Below, one piece after another: positions 1 to 6,129 of a stretch of DNA of 6,129 nt (position 1 is its first letter; each line of letters opens with the position of its first letter). Under the pieces are notes generated by a model. It saw only the letters and a list, made by a program, of their open reading frames with translations. It searched no databases and was not told where the DNA came from. The DNA lies in NCBI GenBank assembly GCA_016296985.1, contig JAEDHM010000085.1:1-6129 (forward strand), in the 5' to 3' direction. This DNA is from Clostridia bacterium (GTDB lineage Bacteria > Bacillota > Clostridia > Christensenellales > CAG-1252). Both the position numbers and the translations under genes were made by a program.

Positions 1-3000
1 TCTGGTGATGTGACCGGTTTGTTTGTAAATAACAACAGTTATTTGTGTAAAAACGTTTATGTCGAGGGTGAACTTGAGTGCAATAATTCTATTTTAGGTG
101 GCAATTCATCTACTTATAACGTCAATGCGCAAAAAATAACCATGAATTCGTCAAGTAATATAGGTGAAGGTGCGAATATCAAATTATTTACTGCGGATGC
201 TATTGACGCAATGAATAAGATATACTGTGGAAATATTACAAATTTGGTATTTGAAAGAACGAACAATGCTGTAACCATCTCTACCGGAGTTGAAATTTAT
301 CAAAGTGCAAGAAGTGGTGCAACAACTGCCTGGATAAAGGGAAAGGCCGAAATTCGTGGCGGTCATATACAATTTGTTGGTGTAAAACCGTCTGCCGACA
401 AAGGTTTGTATGTTGATGCTATGAATGGTTCTTTGTACGTTACAAGCAGTAAACAATCTTGTTCATGTGGAGCTATTAGTAATTGTTCTGAGTGTTCGGC
501 AAGAACAATAGCTGGAGACGTATATATTTCCAATAGTAATAGTTGGTCATTTACTGCTTGTTTTGGTGATATAAGTGGTAACGTATATGCAAGTGATTCA
601 TATAATTCAGGTACTAGAATCCGTCTTGGAAACGTTTCCGGCACTATAAATTCAATAAATACTACAATTTATTTATCGCAATCAAAGACAATAAACAAGA
701 GCATAAACGTAAAGGGTTTCTTGCGTATTCTAACCAGCTCGTCGGTTACTGTTGATAGCACAGTTTATTGCAATTCTTTACTTGTAAATTGTACTAAAAA
801 CAGTGATTTCAATTCGACTTCATCAGTCACCAGATACGGAAACAGTACGACCAAAAACCTTGTTACCTTCAAGAAGGCTCCCGGTGTAAAAGCAGGTAAT
901 AATCTTCAAGGAACTGCATTCTTGTTTAATACAAAATTCCAAGGTTGTACCTTCTATGCTGCCGGCGCAATGTACGCAAAATATTGCTACTTTACCTCAA
1001 ACAAATTGGAATACAAAGCAATAGGAGACTCGTGGAACAACTCAAACAATCTTGGCGATTGTTACGTTAACTATGGTAGTGGATCCTTCTCCGTTGCTAC
1101 TTCTTACACCGGTTCTCGTACTTACGTATACAACTCAATTATCAGAAGCCATATTAACGTAGGTGGAGATGCAACAATCCAAAGTTGTGACTTAAGGATG
1201 GGATTTAAGGTCACTAGTAGCAATGGTTGGGGTACTGCAATCTATTATTTCCATACGGGCAACATCAACGGCGATTGGAAAAACAACGGTTCAAGTGGAA
1301 AAATTAAAATTTACGATGGCGGCGATCAAGAGAAAAACGGTATGGCGAAAGAGGCGGCAAACTTCTTGTCTAAATGTTTCAAGCAAGTAAGAATTGGCGG
1401 TTCTAAAAGCATGAGTGATAATTCATTGGACACCGATTTCGACTCTTTTGCTTCCGAAATGTATTTTAAGGCATCCGAGGACGGAACACATCAAAAAGGT
1501 GATAAGACTCACCGTGTTCGCTTTGTTTCTTCAAATCCCTGTAGTGGCTCGGGAGCAAGCGCACCTTCAACTACTGCGGTTACCGCTCCCAACCTTACGG
1601 TAAAATCCTACACTATCAACAAGTCAATCAATTTGACTGACTACAATTTAGACTTGCCCTTCGAGGACATTTCTATTCCCACCTGTGGTTTGACTTTGAT
1701 ATCAACGATAAACAAACTTGATCTCAAGTTCACACCTATTAATGAAAACAAAAGCAATTTCGCCAATCACTATATTCCCGGAACCTCTCACTATGCAGAT
1801 TACTACGTTTTGACTACCGAGGCTTGGAACAAACGCGCCGTACCTCTTGATTGGAATTTGCCGACACAAACCGCTGACGGAACTTCTACCGGTTTGTCAA
1901 CAATGAGTTACGTTGACAAAAAACTTGAAATGAAGATCGATTATAAAATAGATCCTGATGCCGGATTCCCTTGGGTAAGCATAAACGTTTCTCCTAACAG
2001 TATGAGAAAATACGTTGGTTTGAGAGATACTACCAACTTTATGCCTTATTCTACAAGGATAACAAACATTTTGGGAGATAGAAAGGGCAAGGATATGATC
2101 TATTTCCATCGCAATGCCATAGACCTATCTCCCTTCCTCACAACCCCCGCTCCCGAGTTTGGCGACAAATGGTATGACTGGACCGGCGTTGGATACGTAG
2201 GTCGCTTGGTTGACTGGGTTGTTGACTGTTTAAGTCGTATAAATCGCGACAGTCCTGTAGGTATGGTTTTCTTCGAAAGCGGTATTGTTCCTTCAAACCT
2301 CTTCCCTTCAAATGGTCATTGGGGAAGTAGCGGAACAGCGGCAGGCGAAGCCATTCAAAATATCATTTCCGCTGGCTCGGTTACCGACTGTAACTTTACC
2401 TTCTTCACTTGCAAAGACCCTGCAAATCCCTATACGTCTGAGGCAAAAGATTTGCACATCGTTTTCCCCGCTAATATCACGATGAATTGGGGTAAAGACG
2501 TTTACAATTGCGTAAACATCATTGGTAAGGGGCGTGTATTCCTGTACTTACAAGATAATACGACTATCACCATGGCAGGCGCAGGCGCGCTTAACTGGTT
2601 GAAAGGTGATACCCAAAATATCTTTGGTGGCGTTAGATACGCAATGACTGACGAAGAAGGAAGATTTGATCATTTGGCATCCTCTTACGAAATTAGTACT
2701 GGTAGTACTAGATTAAAGCTTTCTCCTCGTATGTTTATTGTTGGAACGGGAAGCAATATCAACATGACTATCACTGACTATCAAACAATGGCATACGTCT
2801 ATATGCCCAATGGATATTCTCGCAACAAAAAGGATAACACCTTTACTGTAAATGCAAGCGACACGTTCTTTACTGGCGCAGCAGAATGGCTCAGCAAAGG
2901 TATATTATCCCTTATTGGAGGTTATGACAATGCTGGCGCTGCTCAGCAATGGGATATCTATGGTATGTACGTAACCGACGTCTTTGGATTTGGTAACGAC

Positions 3001-3156
3001 GCATCCGCAAAAGTAAATTATCAAAAAGTAATTCCCGACCTAACCTCAACGGTTATTGAAGGAAAACGTTATAACTTGTCCGAATTCTGGGGAATTCCTT
3101 CCGACGTTCCTCGTGCAGGTTTGGACTGGAGCTATCGTGGTATAGTTTCCTACTAG
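1..3156 (+). CDS. Giant surface/pilus-associated protein, beta-solenoid-like (5' partial)
   Basis: The reading frame is open from the first base to the TAG at 3154-3156, giving at least 1051 residues. The GTG at 10 is taken as an internal Val because the frame continues leftward and no ribosome binding site precedes it, so the true start is outside the window. Numbering from that GTG, residues 1 to about 420 are rich in Ser, Thr, Asn and Gly, with short alternating strands such as GDVYIS and GNVYAS, as in beta-helix or bactofilin-like solenoids. A Pro/Ala/Ser/Thr linker (about 507-530) leads to a more Trp/Tyr/Phe-rich second half. There is a Cys cluster at 151, 153, 159 and 162. No LPXTG motif, C-terminal membrane helix or catalytic motif is visible. 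The stop overlaps the ribosome binding site of the first prepilin gene, so it should be co-translated with pilus genes. I do not recognise the family. A tip adhesin or giant minor pilin with an N-terminal class III signal upstream is inferred; another exported beta-helix protein is possible. Confidence 0.85.
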   Translation, partial: SGDVTGLFVNNNSYLCKNVYVEGELECNNSILGGNSSTYNVNAQKITMNSSSNIGEGANIKLFTADAIDAMNKIYCGNITNLVFERTNNAVTISTGVEIYQSARSGATTAWIKGKAEIRGGHIQFVGVKPSADKGLYVDAMNGSLYVTSSKQSCSCGAISNCSECSARTIAGDVYISNSNSWSFTACFGDISGNVYASDSYNSGTRIRLGNVSGTINSINTTIYLSQSKTINKSINVKGFLRILTSSSVTVDSTVYCNSLLVNCTKNSDFNSTSSVTRYGNSTTKNLVTFKKAPGVKAGNNLQGTAFLFNTKFQGCTFYAAGAMYAKYCYFTSNKLEYKAIGDSWNNSNNLGDCYVNYGSGSFSVATSYTGSRTYVYNSIIRSHINVGGDATIQSCDLRMGFKVTSSNGWGTAIYYFHTGNINGDWKNNGSSGKIKIYDGGDQEKNGMAKEAANFLSKCFKQVRIGGSKSMSDNSLDTDFDSFASEMYFKASEDGTHQKGDKTHRVRFVSSNPCSGSGASAPSTTAVTAPNLTVKSYTINKSINLTDYNLDLPFEDISIPTCGLTLISTINKLDLKFTPINENKSNFANHYIPGTSHYADYYVLTTEAWNKRAVPLDWNLPTQTADGTSTGLSTMSYVDKKLEMKIDYKIDPDAGFPWVSINVSPNSMRKYVGLRDTTNFMPYSTRITNILGDRKGKDMIYFHRNAIDLSPFLTTPAPEFGDKWYDWTGVGYVGRLVDWVVDCLSRINRDSPVGMVFFESGIVPSNLFPSNGHWGSSGTAAGEAIQNIISAGSVTDCNFTFFTCKDPANPYTSEAKDLHIVFPANITMNWGKDVYNCVNIIGKGRVFLYLQDNTTITMAGAGALNWLKGDTQNIFGGVRYAMTDEEGRFDHLASSYEISTGSTRLKLSPRMFIVGTGSNINMTITDYQTMAYVYMPNGYSRNKKDNTFTVNASDTFFTGAAEWLSKGILSLIGGYDNAGAAQQWDIYGMYVTDVFGFGNDASAKVNYQKVIPDLTSTVIEGKRYNLSEFWGIPSDVPRAGLDWSYRGIVSY
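460..495 (+). other. Four-cysteine cluster in the large protein
   Basis: The codons at 460, 466, 484 and 493 are all TGT, giving the spacing C-x-C-x5-C-x2-C within about 12 residues. Other cysteines in this protein are scattered singly. The spacing would suit two local disulfides or a bound metal ion. For an exported protein disulfides are the simpler reading, but the sequence alone does not decide. Confidence 0.6.
1528..1599 (+). other. Probable interdomain linker in the large protein
   Basis: Residues about 507-530 of the large protein (numbered from the GTG at 10) are low in hydrophobic residues and rich in Ser, Ala, Thr, Pro and Gly, including the run SGSGASAPSTTAV. The strand-rich Asn/Ser/Thr region lies before it. 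A region with more Trp, Phe, Tyr, Asp and Pro lies after it. This is read as a flexible hinge between two structural modules. Confidence 0.5.
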
Positions 3157-3160
3157 GAGG
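3155..3160 (+). promoter_or_regulatory. Ribosome binding site overlapping the upstream stop
   Basis: A perfect AGGAGG shares two bases with the TAG stop (3154-3156) of the large gene and sits 4 bases before the GTG at 3165. It fixes this GTG as the start of the first prepilin gene. Ribosomes ending the large protein would be placed to re-initiate, which implies coupled synthesis. Confidence 0.85.
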
Positions 3161-3164
3161 TCTT

Positions 3165-3572
3165 GTGAAAAAGATTTTCAAAAAATTGTTTAAAGGAAAA
3201 AGTGGATTTTCCTTGCTTGAAGTAATATTGGCTTTCGCTCTTATGGTTGTCAGCGCCAACGTATTTTTACCTGCCCAAGCGCAGGCAATGACCTACGTAT
3301 ACAAGGCATCCGAGTTGCGTAAAATGTCAGCGGCTGCAGGCAAGACTATGGCTACCGGTGGGGATAGTAGTTTGGATACGGCAAATAAAAAGACCTACAA
3401 CATAACCACGAAAGTTTATAACTACGAAATGGACGAGATTTTACAACAGTCCTCTATGAAAAAAGTTTTTGTCGGTGTAATTGAAAATACCGATGGAACC
3501 GAAATCGATATGCAACAAATTCAAGTATATTATACCGACTGGAGAGAGTTACCCGTATACAATGAGGATTAA
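3165..3572 (+). CDS. Type IV prepilin-like minor pilin, small (135 aa)
   Basis: This is a minor-pilin-like subunit, predicted to be made as a membrane-inserted precursor, cleaved by the prepilin peptidase encoded downstream, and built into the filament. The N terminus has a basic leader (nine Lys in 12 residues after Met-1 would be too many; six are seen among residues 2-12), then KSGFSLLEV. The predicted cut is between Gly-14 and Phe-15, with Glu-19 at mature +5, followed by a hydrophobic helix to about residue 35. The C-terminal part is short, soluble, Lys/Thr/Tyr-rich and without cysteine. The GTG start is chosen for its perfect ribosome binding site. Small size and position resemble GspI/PilV/ComGD-type minor pilins, but the subtype is uncertain. 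A PAQAQAM segment after the helix resembles an AXA signal peptidase I site; the class III motif is the stronger signal. Confidence 0.9.
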   Translation: MKKIFKKLFKGKSGFSLLEVILAFALMVVSANVFLPAQAQAMTYVYKASELRKMSAAAGKTMATGGDSSLDTANKKTYNITTKVYNYEMDEILQQSSMKKVFVGVIENTDGTEIDMQQIQVYYTDWRELPVYNED

Positions 3573-4275
3573 AGTAAGAAAACTCTTATCAAAAAAGAAT
3601 AGAAAAGGCATAAGTCTTATCGAAGTTTTGGTTTCTTTGACCCTAACCGTTCTTTTAGTAACCGCATTAACCTCTATGCTTTCTCCTATCACACTTGGAT
3701 ACGCCAGAGCGGAAGACAATTCTATACTCGCGTCTATTGGCACTTTGCTTATGGAGGACGTTGTTTCTCGTGCAATGGGTTGCAGAGATATTTTCGTTTT
3801 AACTGACAATAGCAATATCACAAGCGCAAAACTTGGTGGTCGAATTCAAATTCGTATCAACAATAAAGGATATCTTGAGGCTCACGGAAAGTCATATACA
3901 AGTGTGCTCTTACCCTCTGAAAACAGCTATAACGGATGTAAGGTAACGGATTTTACAATCACTTGCTCCCGTTCTCCTGTTATGACCGACCCTAAAACGG
4001 GTTTGGGGAAAGTCCGCGTAATGAACTTTACCATAAAACTTAAAAGAAATGACACTGAATACGAAGTTTCTCGTACTGCAACTATAATGAATCTTGAATA
4101 CTACGAAAAGGATTACGATATTGACAATCCTACCGCATCAACTAATTATTCAAGCGAAATTTACGTTTACTACAAGAATACTTACGAATTCTCAAAAACG
4201 GACGCACCTGCAAGCGTAAGTTCCAACGTAAAATATAAAAGTTTTGCATACATGCCTCAGGGGGTACTTGTCTAA
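3562..4275 (+). CDS. Type IV prepilin-like minor pilin, larger (237 aa)
   Basis: This is a second minor-pilin-like protein. Its leader is basic (MRIKVRKLLSKKNRKG), with predicted cleavage between Gly-16 and Ile-17, Glu-21 at mature +5 (ISLIEVLVSL), and a hydrophobic helix to about residue 41. The soluble domain (about 50-237) is strand-rich and has three cysteines, C74, C126 and C135; the last two could form a disulfide. The length suits GspJ/PilW/ComGF-like minor pilins, which is a comparison by size and order only. The ATG at 3562 lies inside the end of the preceding gene, an 11-base overlap. It is preferred over the in-frame TTG at 3481 because it puts the class III leader directly at the N terminus. 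A weak GGAGAGAG (3541-3548) precedes it. The overlap suggests coupled translation of the two pilins. Confidence 0.9.
   Translation: MRIKVRKLLSKKNRKGISLIEVLVSLTLTVLLVTALTSMLSPITLGYARAEDNSILASIGTLLMEDVVSRAMGCRDIFVLTDNSNITSAKLGGRIQIRINNKGYLEAHGKSYTSVLLPSENSYNGCKVTDFTITCSRSPVMTDPKTGLGKVRVMNFTIKLKRNDTEYEVSRTATIMNLEYYEKDYDIDNPTASTNYSSEIYVYYKNTYEFSKTDAPASVSSNVKYKSFAYMPQGVLV
4259..4264 (+). promoter_or_regulatory. Weak ribosome binding site for the prepilin peptidase
   Basis: AGGGGG lies 10 bases before the ATG at 4275, inside the last codons of the larger prepilin. It is weaker than the other two sites in the window. The TAATG stop-start overlap probably contributes through re-initiation. Confidence 0.5.
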
Positions 4276-5042
4276 TGCCCGCATTGTACGCAATCTTGTT
4301 TCTTCTTTTGGGGCTTTGCTGTGGAACTGTGGTGGATATACTTGCATATCGAATTCCCCGCAAAAAAATATTTGAAAAAAAAGTTCCCTATTGTCCTCAC
4401 TGTTTGACTTCTCACCCTCCAAAGTATTTTATCCCAATCCTTGGATATTTTTTGTGTAAGGGTAGATGCGAGAGTTGCAGTGAAAGACTTTCACCCCGAA
4501 AACCCATTGTTGAAACTATTATTGCGCTGGTTTTTATGGGCTTGTATTTTGCCTACGGCTTGACTTGGTACCTTATCCCAGCCTTTTTGCTTGTTGCGGT
4601 TTTGGTTTTAATCAGTTGTATTGATACTGATATTATGGAAATTCCCAACGGCCTTGTGCTGATTATTTTGGTCGAGGGAATAATTACCTTTATCGCATCC
4701 TTTTTCGGCTTTGGATTCAAATGGTACGATTACCTGATCGGAGCGGTAGCAACAAGCGTCCCTCTCTTTCTTATTGCTTTATTTAGCGGTGGAATTGGCG
4801 GTGGAGATATAAAACTTTTGTTTGCCGTCGGATTGTTTTTAGGATGGCAAAACGTTCTTGTTGCAACGGTATTCGGTACGGTTATCGGTGCAATCGTTGG
4901 CATTGTGGGAATAATAGTAAAAGGAAAGGGCGCAAAGTCCAAAATACCCCTTGGACCCTCTCTTGCATTGGGAATTATCATAACCTTATTTACAGGTGAT
5001 TATATAATAAAAGCAGTTGTCGATTTGTTTGCGGTAGCATAA
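4275..5042 (+). CDS. pilD: Prepilin peptidase (PilD/GspO/ComC type, A24 aspartic protease)
   Basis: This integral membrane protease cuts class III signal peptides of prepilins at the Gly|Phe-type junction; full-length family members usually also N-methylate the new N terminus. Seen here at 255 residues: a first membrane helix (about 4-25) leading into YRIPRK; a cytoplasmic loop with paired cysteines C40-x2-C43 and C65-x2-C68 (plus C61), the zinc-binding N-terminal domain of full-length enzymes; RLSPRKPIVE (71-80); catalytic Asp-117 in CIDTDIMEIPN; catalytic Asp-178 in GGIGGGDIKL; several further hydrophobic helices; and PLGPSLALG (225-233), a conserved late motif. Length and motif order match complete members. 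The start overlaps the preceding stop by one base (TAATG). Its substrates are likely the two prepilins directly upstream and any others encoded outside the window. No key residue is missing. Confidence 0.97.
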   Translation: MPALYAILFLLLGLCCGTVVDILAYRIPRKKIFEKKVPYCPHCLTSHPPKYFIPILGYFLCKGRCESCSERLSPRKPIVETIIALVFMGLYFAYGLTWYLIPAFLLVAVLVLISCIDTDIMEIPNGLVLIILVEGIITFIASFFGFGFKWYDYLIGAVATSVPLFLIALFSGGIGGGDIKLLFAVGLFLGWQNVLVATVFGTVIGAIVGIVGIIVKGKGAKSKIPLGPSLALGIIITLFTGDYIIKAVVDLFAVA

Positions 5043-5043
5043 A

Positions 5044-5049
5044 AGGAGG
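5044..5049 (+). promoter_or_regulatory. Ribosome binding site of the assembly ATPase gene
   Basis: A perfect AGGAGG sits in the 12-base gap after the peptidase stop and 5 bases before the ATG at 5055. This fixes the ATPase start. Confidence 0.85.
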
Positions 5050-5054
5050 ATAAA

Positions 5055-6129
5055 ATGAGTCAACTAAAATTCGGACAAATTCTTCTTCAAAAGGGTTACG
5101 TAACCCCTGAACAACTTTTGAAGGCTCGTGATATTCAAAGAAGTAATCAGTCTTTAAGTTTATCTGAAATTCTTATCAGCATGAATATCACTGCTGAAAT
5201 CAATATTCTAAGCGCGTTGGCAGACCGTATGGGGTTGCCCCTTATTGAAAGCAACATTTTCGTTGACGATACCGACGTCATCCGTCTTGTCCCCGAAAAA
5301 ATCGCAAGAAAGCACAACTGCATACCTATTAAAATTGAAAGAAACAAGTTGATTGTTGCAGTTCGCGATCCTCAAAATATGGAAATCGAACTTGATATCA
5401 AAGCTTCTTGCGGTAAGGAAGTTGGCTATGCTTTGGCAACTGAAAAGGCAATCAAGGACGCTATTGAAAAGTATTACTCTAACATAAGCGCTCAAAAAAT
5501 TGCTGAAGGTGTTGACGCTGAAACCGACGAGCAAGAACAAGAAAAGTCCGCTACAAGCGAAATCGACTCTCGTGTTGACAGCGCGCCCATCGTAAAATTG
5601 TTGAACACTTTGGTACAACAAGCCTACGTAAGAAAGGCGAGCGACATACATATCGAGCCTTTCAAGGATATCGTAATCATACGTATGAGAATGGACGGTG
5701 ATTTGGTTGAGTATATGCGCATAACTCCTGCAACACACCGAAGCCTTATCACCCGTTTGAAAATCTTGTCCAATATGAATATTGCGGAAAAGAGAATACC
5801 TCTTGACGGTCGTTTTGACTACACCTTCGAAGGTGTAACTATCGATATCCGTGTAAGTACGCTTCCCACCGCATACGGCGAAAAGGGCGTTTTGCGTCTT
5901 TTGGGTACCGCCCTCGGAAAAGACGTTGGCCTTGAAGAATTGGGTATGTCCCCTGAAAATGCTAAAAAGTTTATGCACGTTTGTAGCGCACCCAACGGCG
6001 TTGTTCTTGTAACAGGACCTACCGGTAGTGGTAAATCTACAACCTTGTATACCGTTTTAAGCAATCTTAACAAACCCAACGTAAATATTACGACAATGGA
6101 AGACCCTATAGAAAAAAGGGTATTCGGTA
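5055..6129 (+). CDS. pilB: Type IV pilus assembly ATPase, PilB/GspE family (3' partial)
   Basis: This is the cytoplasmic hexameric ATPase that drives pilin polymerisation from the membrane platform. The window holds 358 residues before the edge; family members usually run about 550-570, so the Walker B, His box and any C-terminal zinc site are missing only because of the cut. Seen: an N-terminal MshEN-like region (1 to about 60) beginning KFGQILLQKGYVTPEQLL; a second small domain to about 145; an acidic Glu/Asp/Gln linker (about 154-171); KASDIHIEP (194-202) followed by MRMDGDL; AEKRIPLDGRF (244-254); the PT-x-x-GEKGVLRLL region; Walker A GPTGSGKST (321-329); and MEDPIE (348-353). The N-terminal domain argues for PilB or GspE rather than a short ComGA or a PilT retraction motor. 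KRVFG after EDPIE differs from the common Y-x-x-x-G but keeps its length. A type II secretion GspE is the main alternative. Confidence 0.96.
   Translation, partial: MSQLKFGQILLQKGYVTPEQLLKARDIQRSNQSLSLSEILISMNITAEINILSALADRMGLPLIESNIFVDDTDVIRLVPEKIARKHNCIPIKIERNKLIVAVRDPQNMEIELDIKASCGKEVGYALATEKAIKDAIEKYYSNISAQKIAEGVDAETDEQEQEKSATSEIDSRVDSAPIVKLLNTLVQQAYVRKASDIHIEPFKDIVIIRMRMDGDLVEYMRITPATHRSLITRLKILSNMNIAEKRIPLDGRFDYTFEGVTIDIRVSTLPTAYGEKGVLRLLGTALGKDVGLEELGMSPENAKKFMHVCSAPNGVVLVTGPTGSGKSTTLYTVLSNLNKPNVNITTMEDPIEKRVFG

Noticed and set aside
10..12. GTG at 10 as the true start of the large protein.
   Set aside because: The frame is open to base 1, no ribosome binding site precedes it, and the predicted N terminus has no export signal. 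It is most likely an internal Val.
2694..2710. Perfect 7-base inverted repeat TAGTACT / AGTACTA with a 3-base loop.
   Set aside because: It sits deep inside a coding region, has no U-tract, and arises from repeated Ser-Thr codons. It is not a credible terminator or operator.
3083..3099. Paired GAATTC sites around a G-rich centre.
   Set aside because: This is coding sequence within the large gene, and the short palindromes are expected by chance in AT-leaning DNA.
3481..3561. TTG at 3481 as an earlier start for the larger prepilin.
   Set aside because: It would put 27 extra residues before the leader and overlap the upstream gene by about 92 bases. The ATG at 3562 gives a standard class III leader.
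5208..5978. Minus-strand open frame of 256 codons.
   Set aside because: It lies wholly antisense to the ATPase gene, whose conserved motifs fix the plus strand. It has no ribosome binding site or recognisable motif and is a codon-bias shadow.
1..6129. CRISPR arrays, tRNA or rRNA genes, transposases and attachment sites.
   Set aside because: No regularly spaced repeats, tRNA-like folds, transposase motifs or long terminal repeats were seen. Almost every base is accounted for by the five plus-strand genes.

Overview
The window is one densely packed stretch of plus-strand genes for a type IV pilus (or closely related type IV filament) assembly system. The gene order is: a very large surface-type protein entering from the left edge, two small proteins with prepilin signals, a prepilin peptidase, and the first two thirds of the assembly ATPase, cut by the right edge. 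No intergenic gap exceeds 12 bases. Stops overlap or nearly touch the next starts, so the genes look like one translationally coupled operon. Its promoter and terminator lie outside the window.

The DNA is AT-leaning, with strong AGGAGG ribosome binding sites, one GTG start and no sign of an outer-membrane secretin in view. This fits a Gram-positive, Clostridia-like bacterium, possibly an uncultured gut lineage. That assignment is inferred from style and gene content, not from a marker gene.

Layout: 1-3156 encodes at least 1051 residues of a Ser/Thr/Asn/Gly-rich protein without a left end. Its first half looks like a beta-solenoid of short alternating strands. A Pro/Ala/Ser/Thr-rich linker at 1528-1599 leads to a more aromatic second half. 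It has no LPXTG sorting motif and no C-terminal membrane anchor. Positions 3165-3572 and 3562-4275 encode two minor-pilin-like proteins with clear class III signal motifs (G|F or G|I, with Glu at mature position +5). Positions 4275-5042 encode the PilD-type prepilin peptidase, with the four-Cys cytoplasmic loop and both catalytic aspartates. Positions 5055-6129 encode a PilB/GspE-type ATPase, with an MshEN-like N-terminal domain, the Asp box and the Walker A motif.

Working model: the peptidase processes the two prepilins, and the ATPase powers their assembly. The large protein, translated immediately upstream of the pilins, is the best candidate for a pilus-associated adhesin or giant minor pilin at the filament tip. 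It is the least familiar element here and the main target for follow-up.
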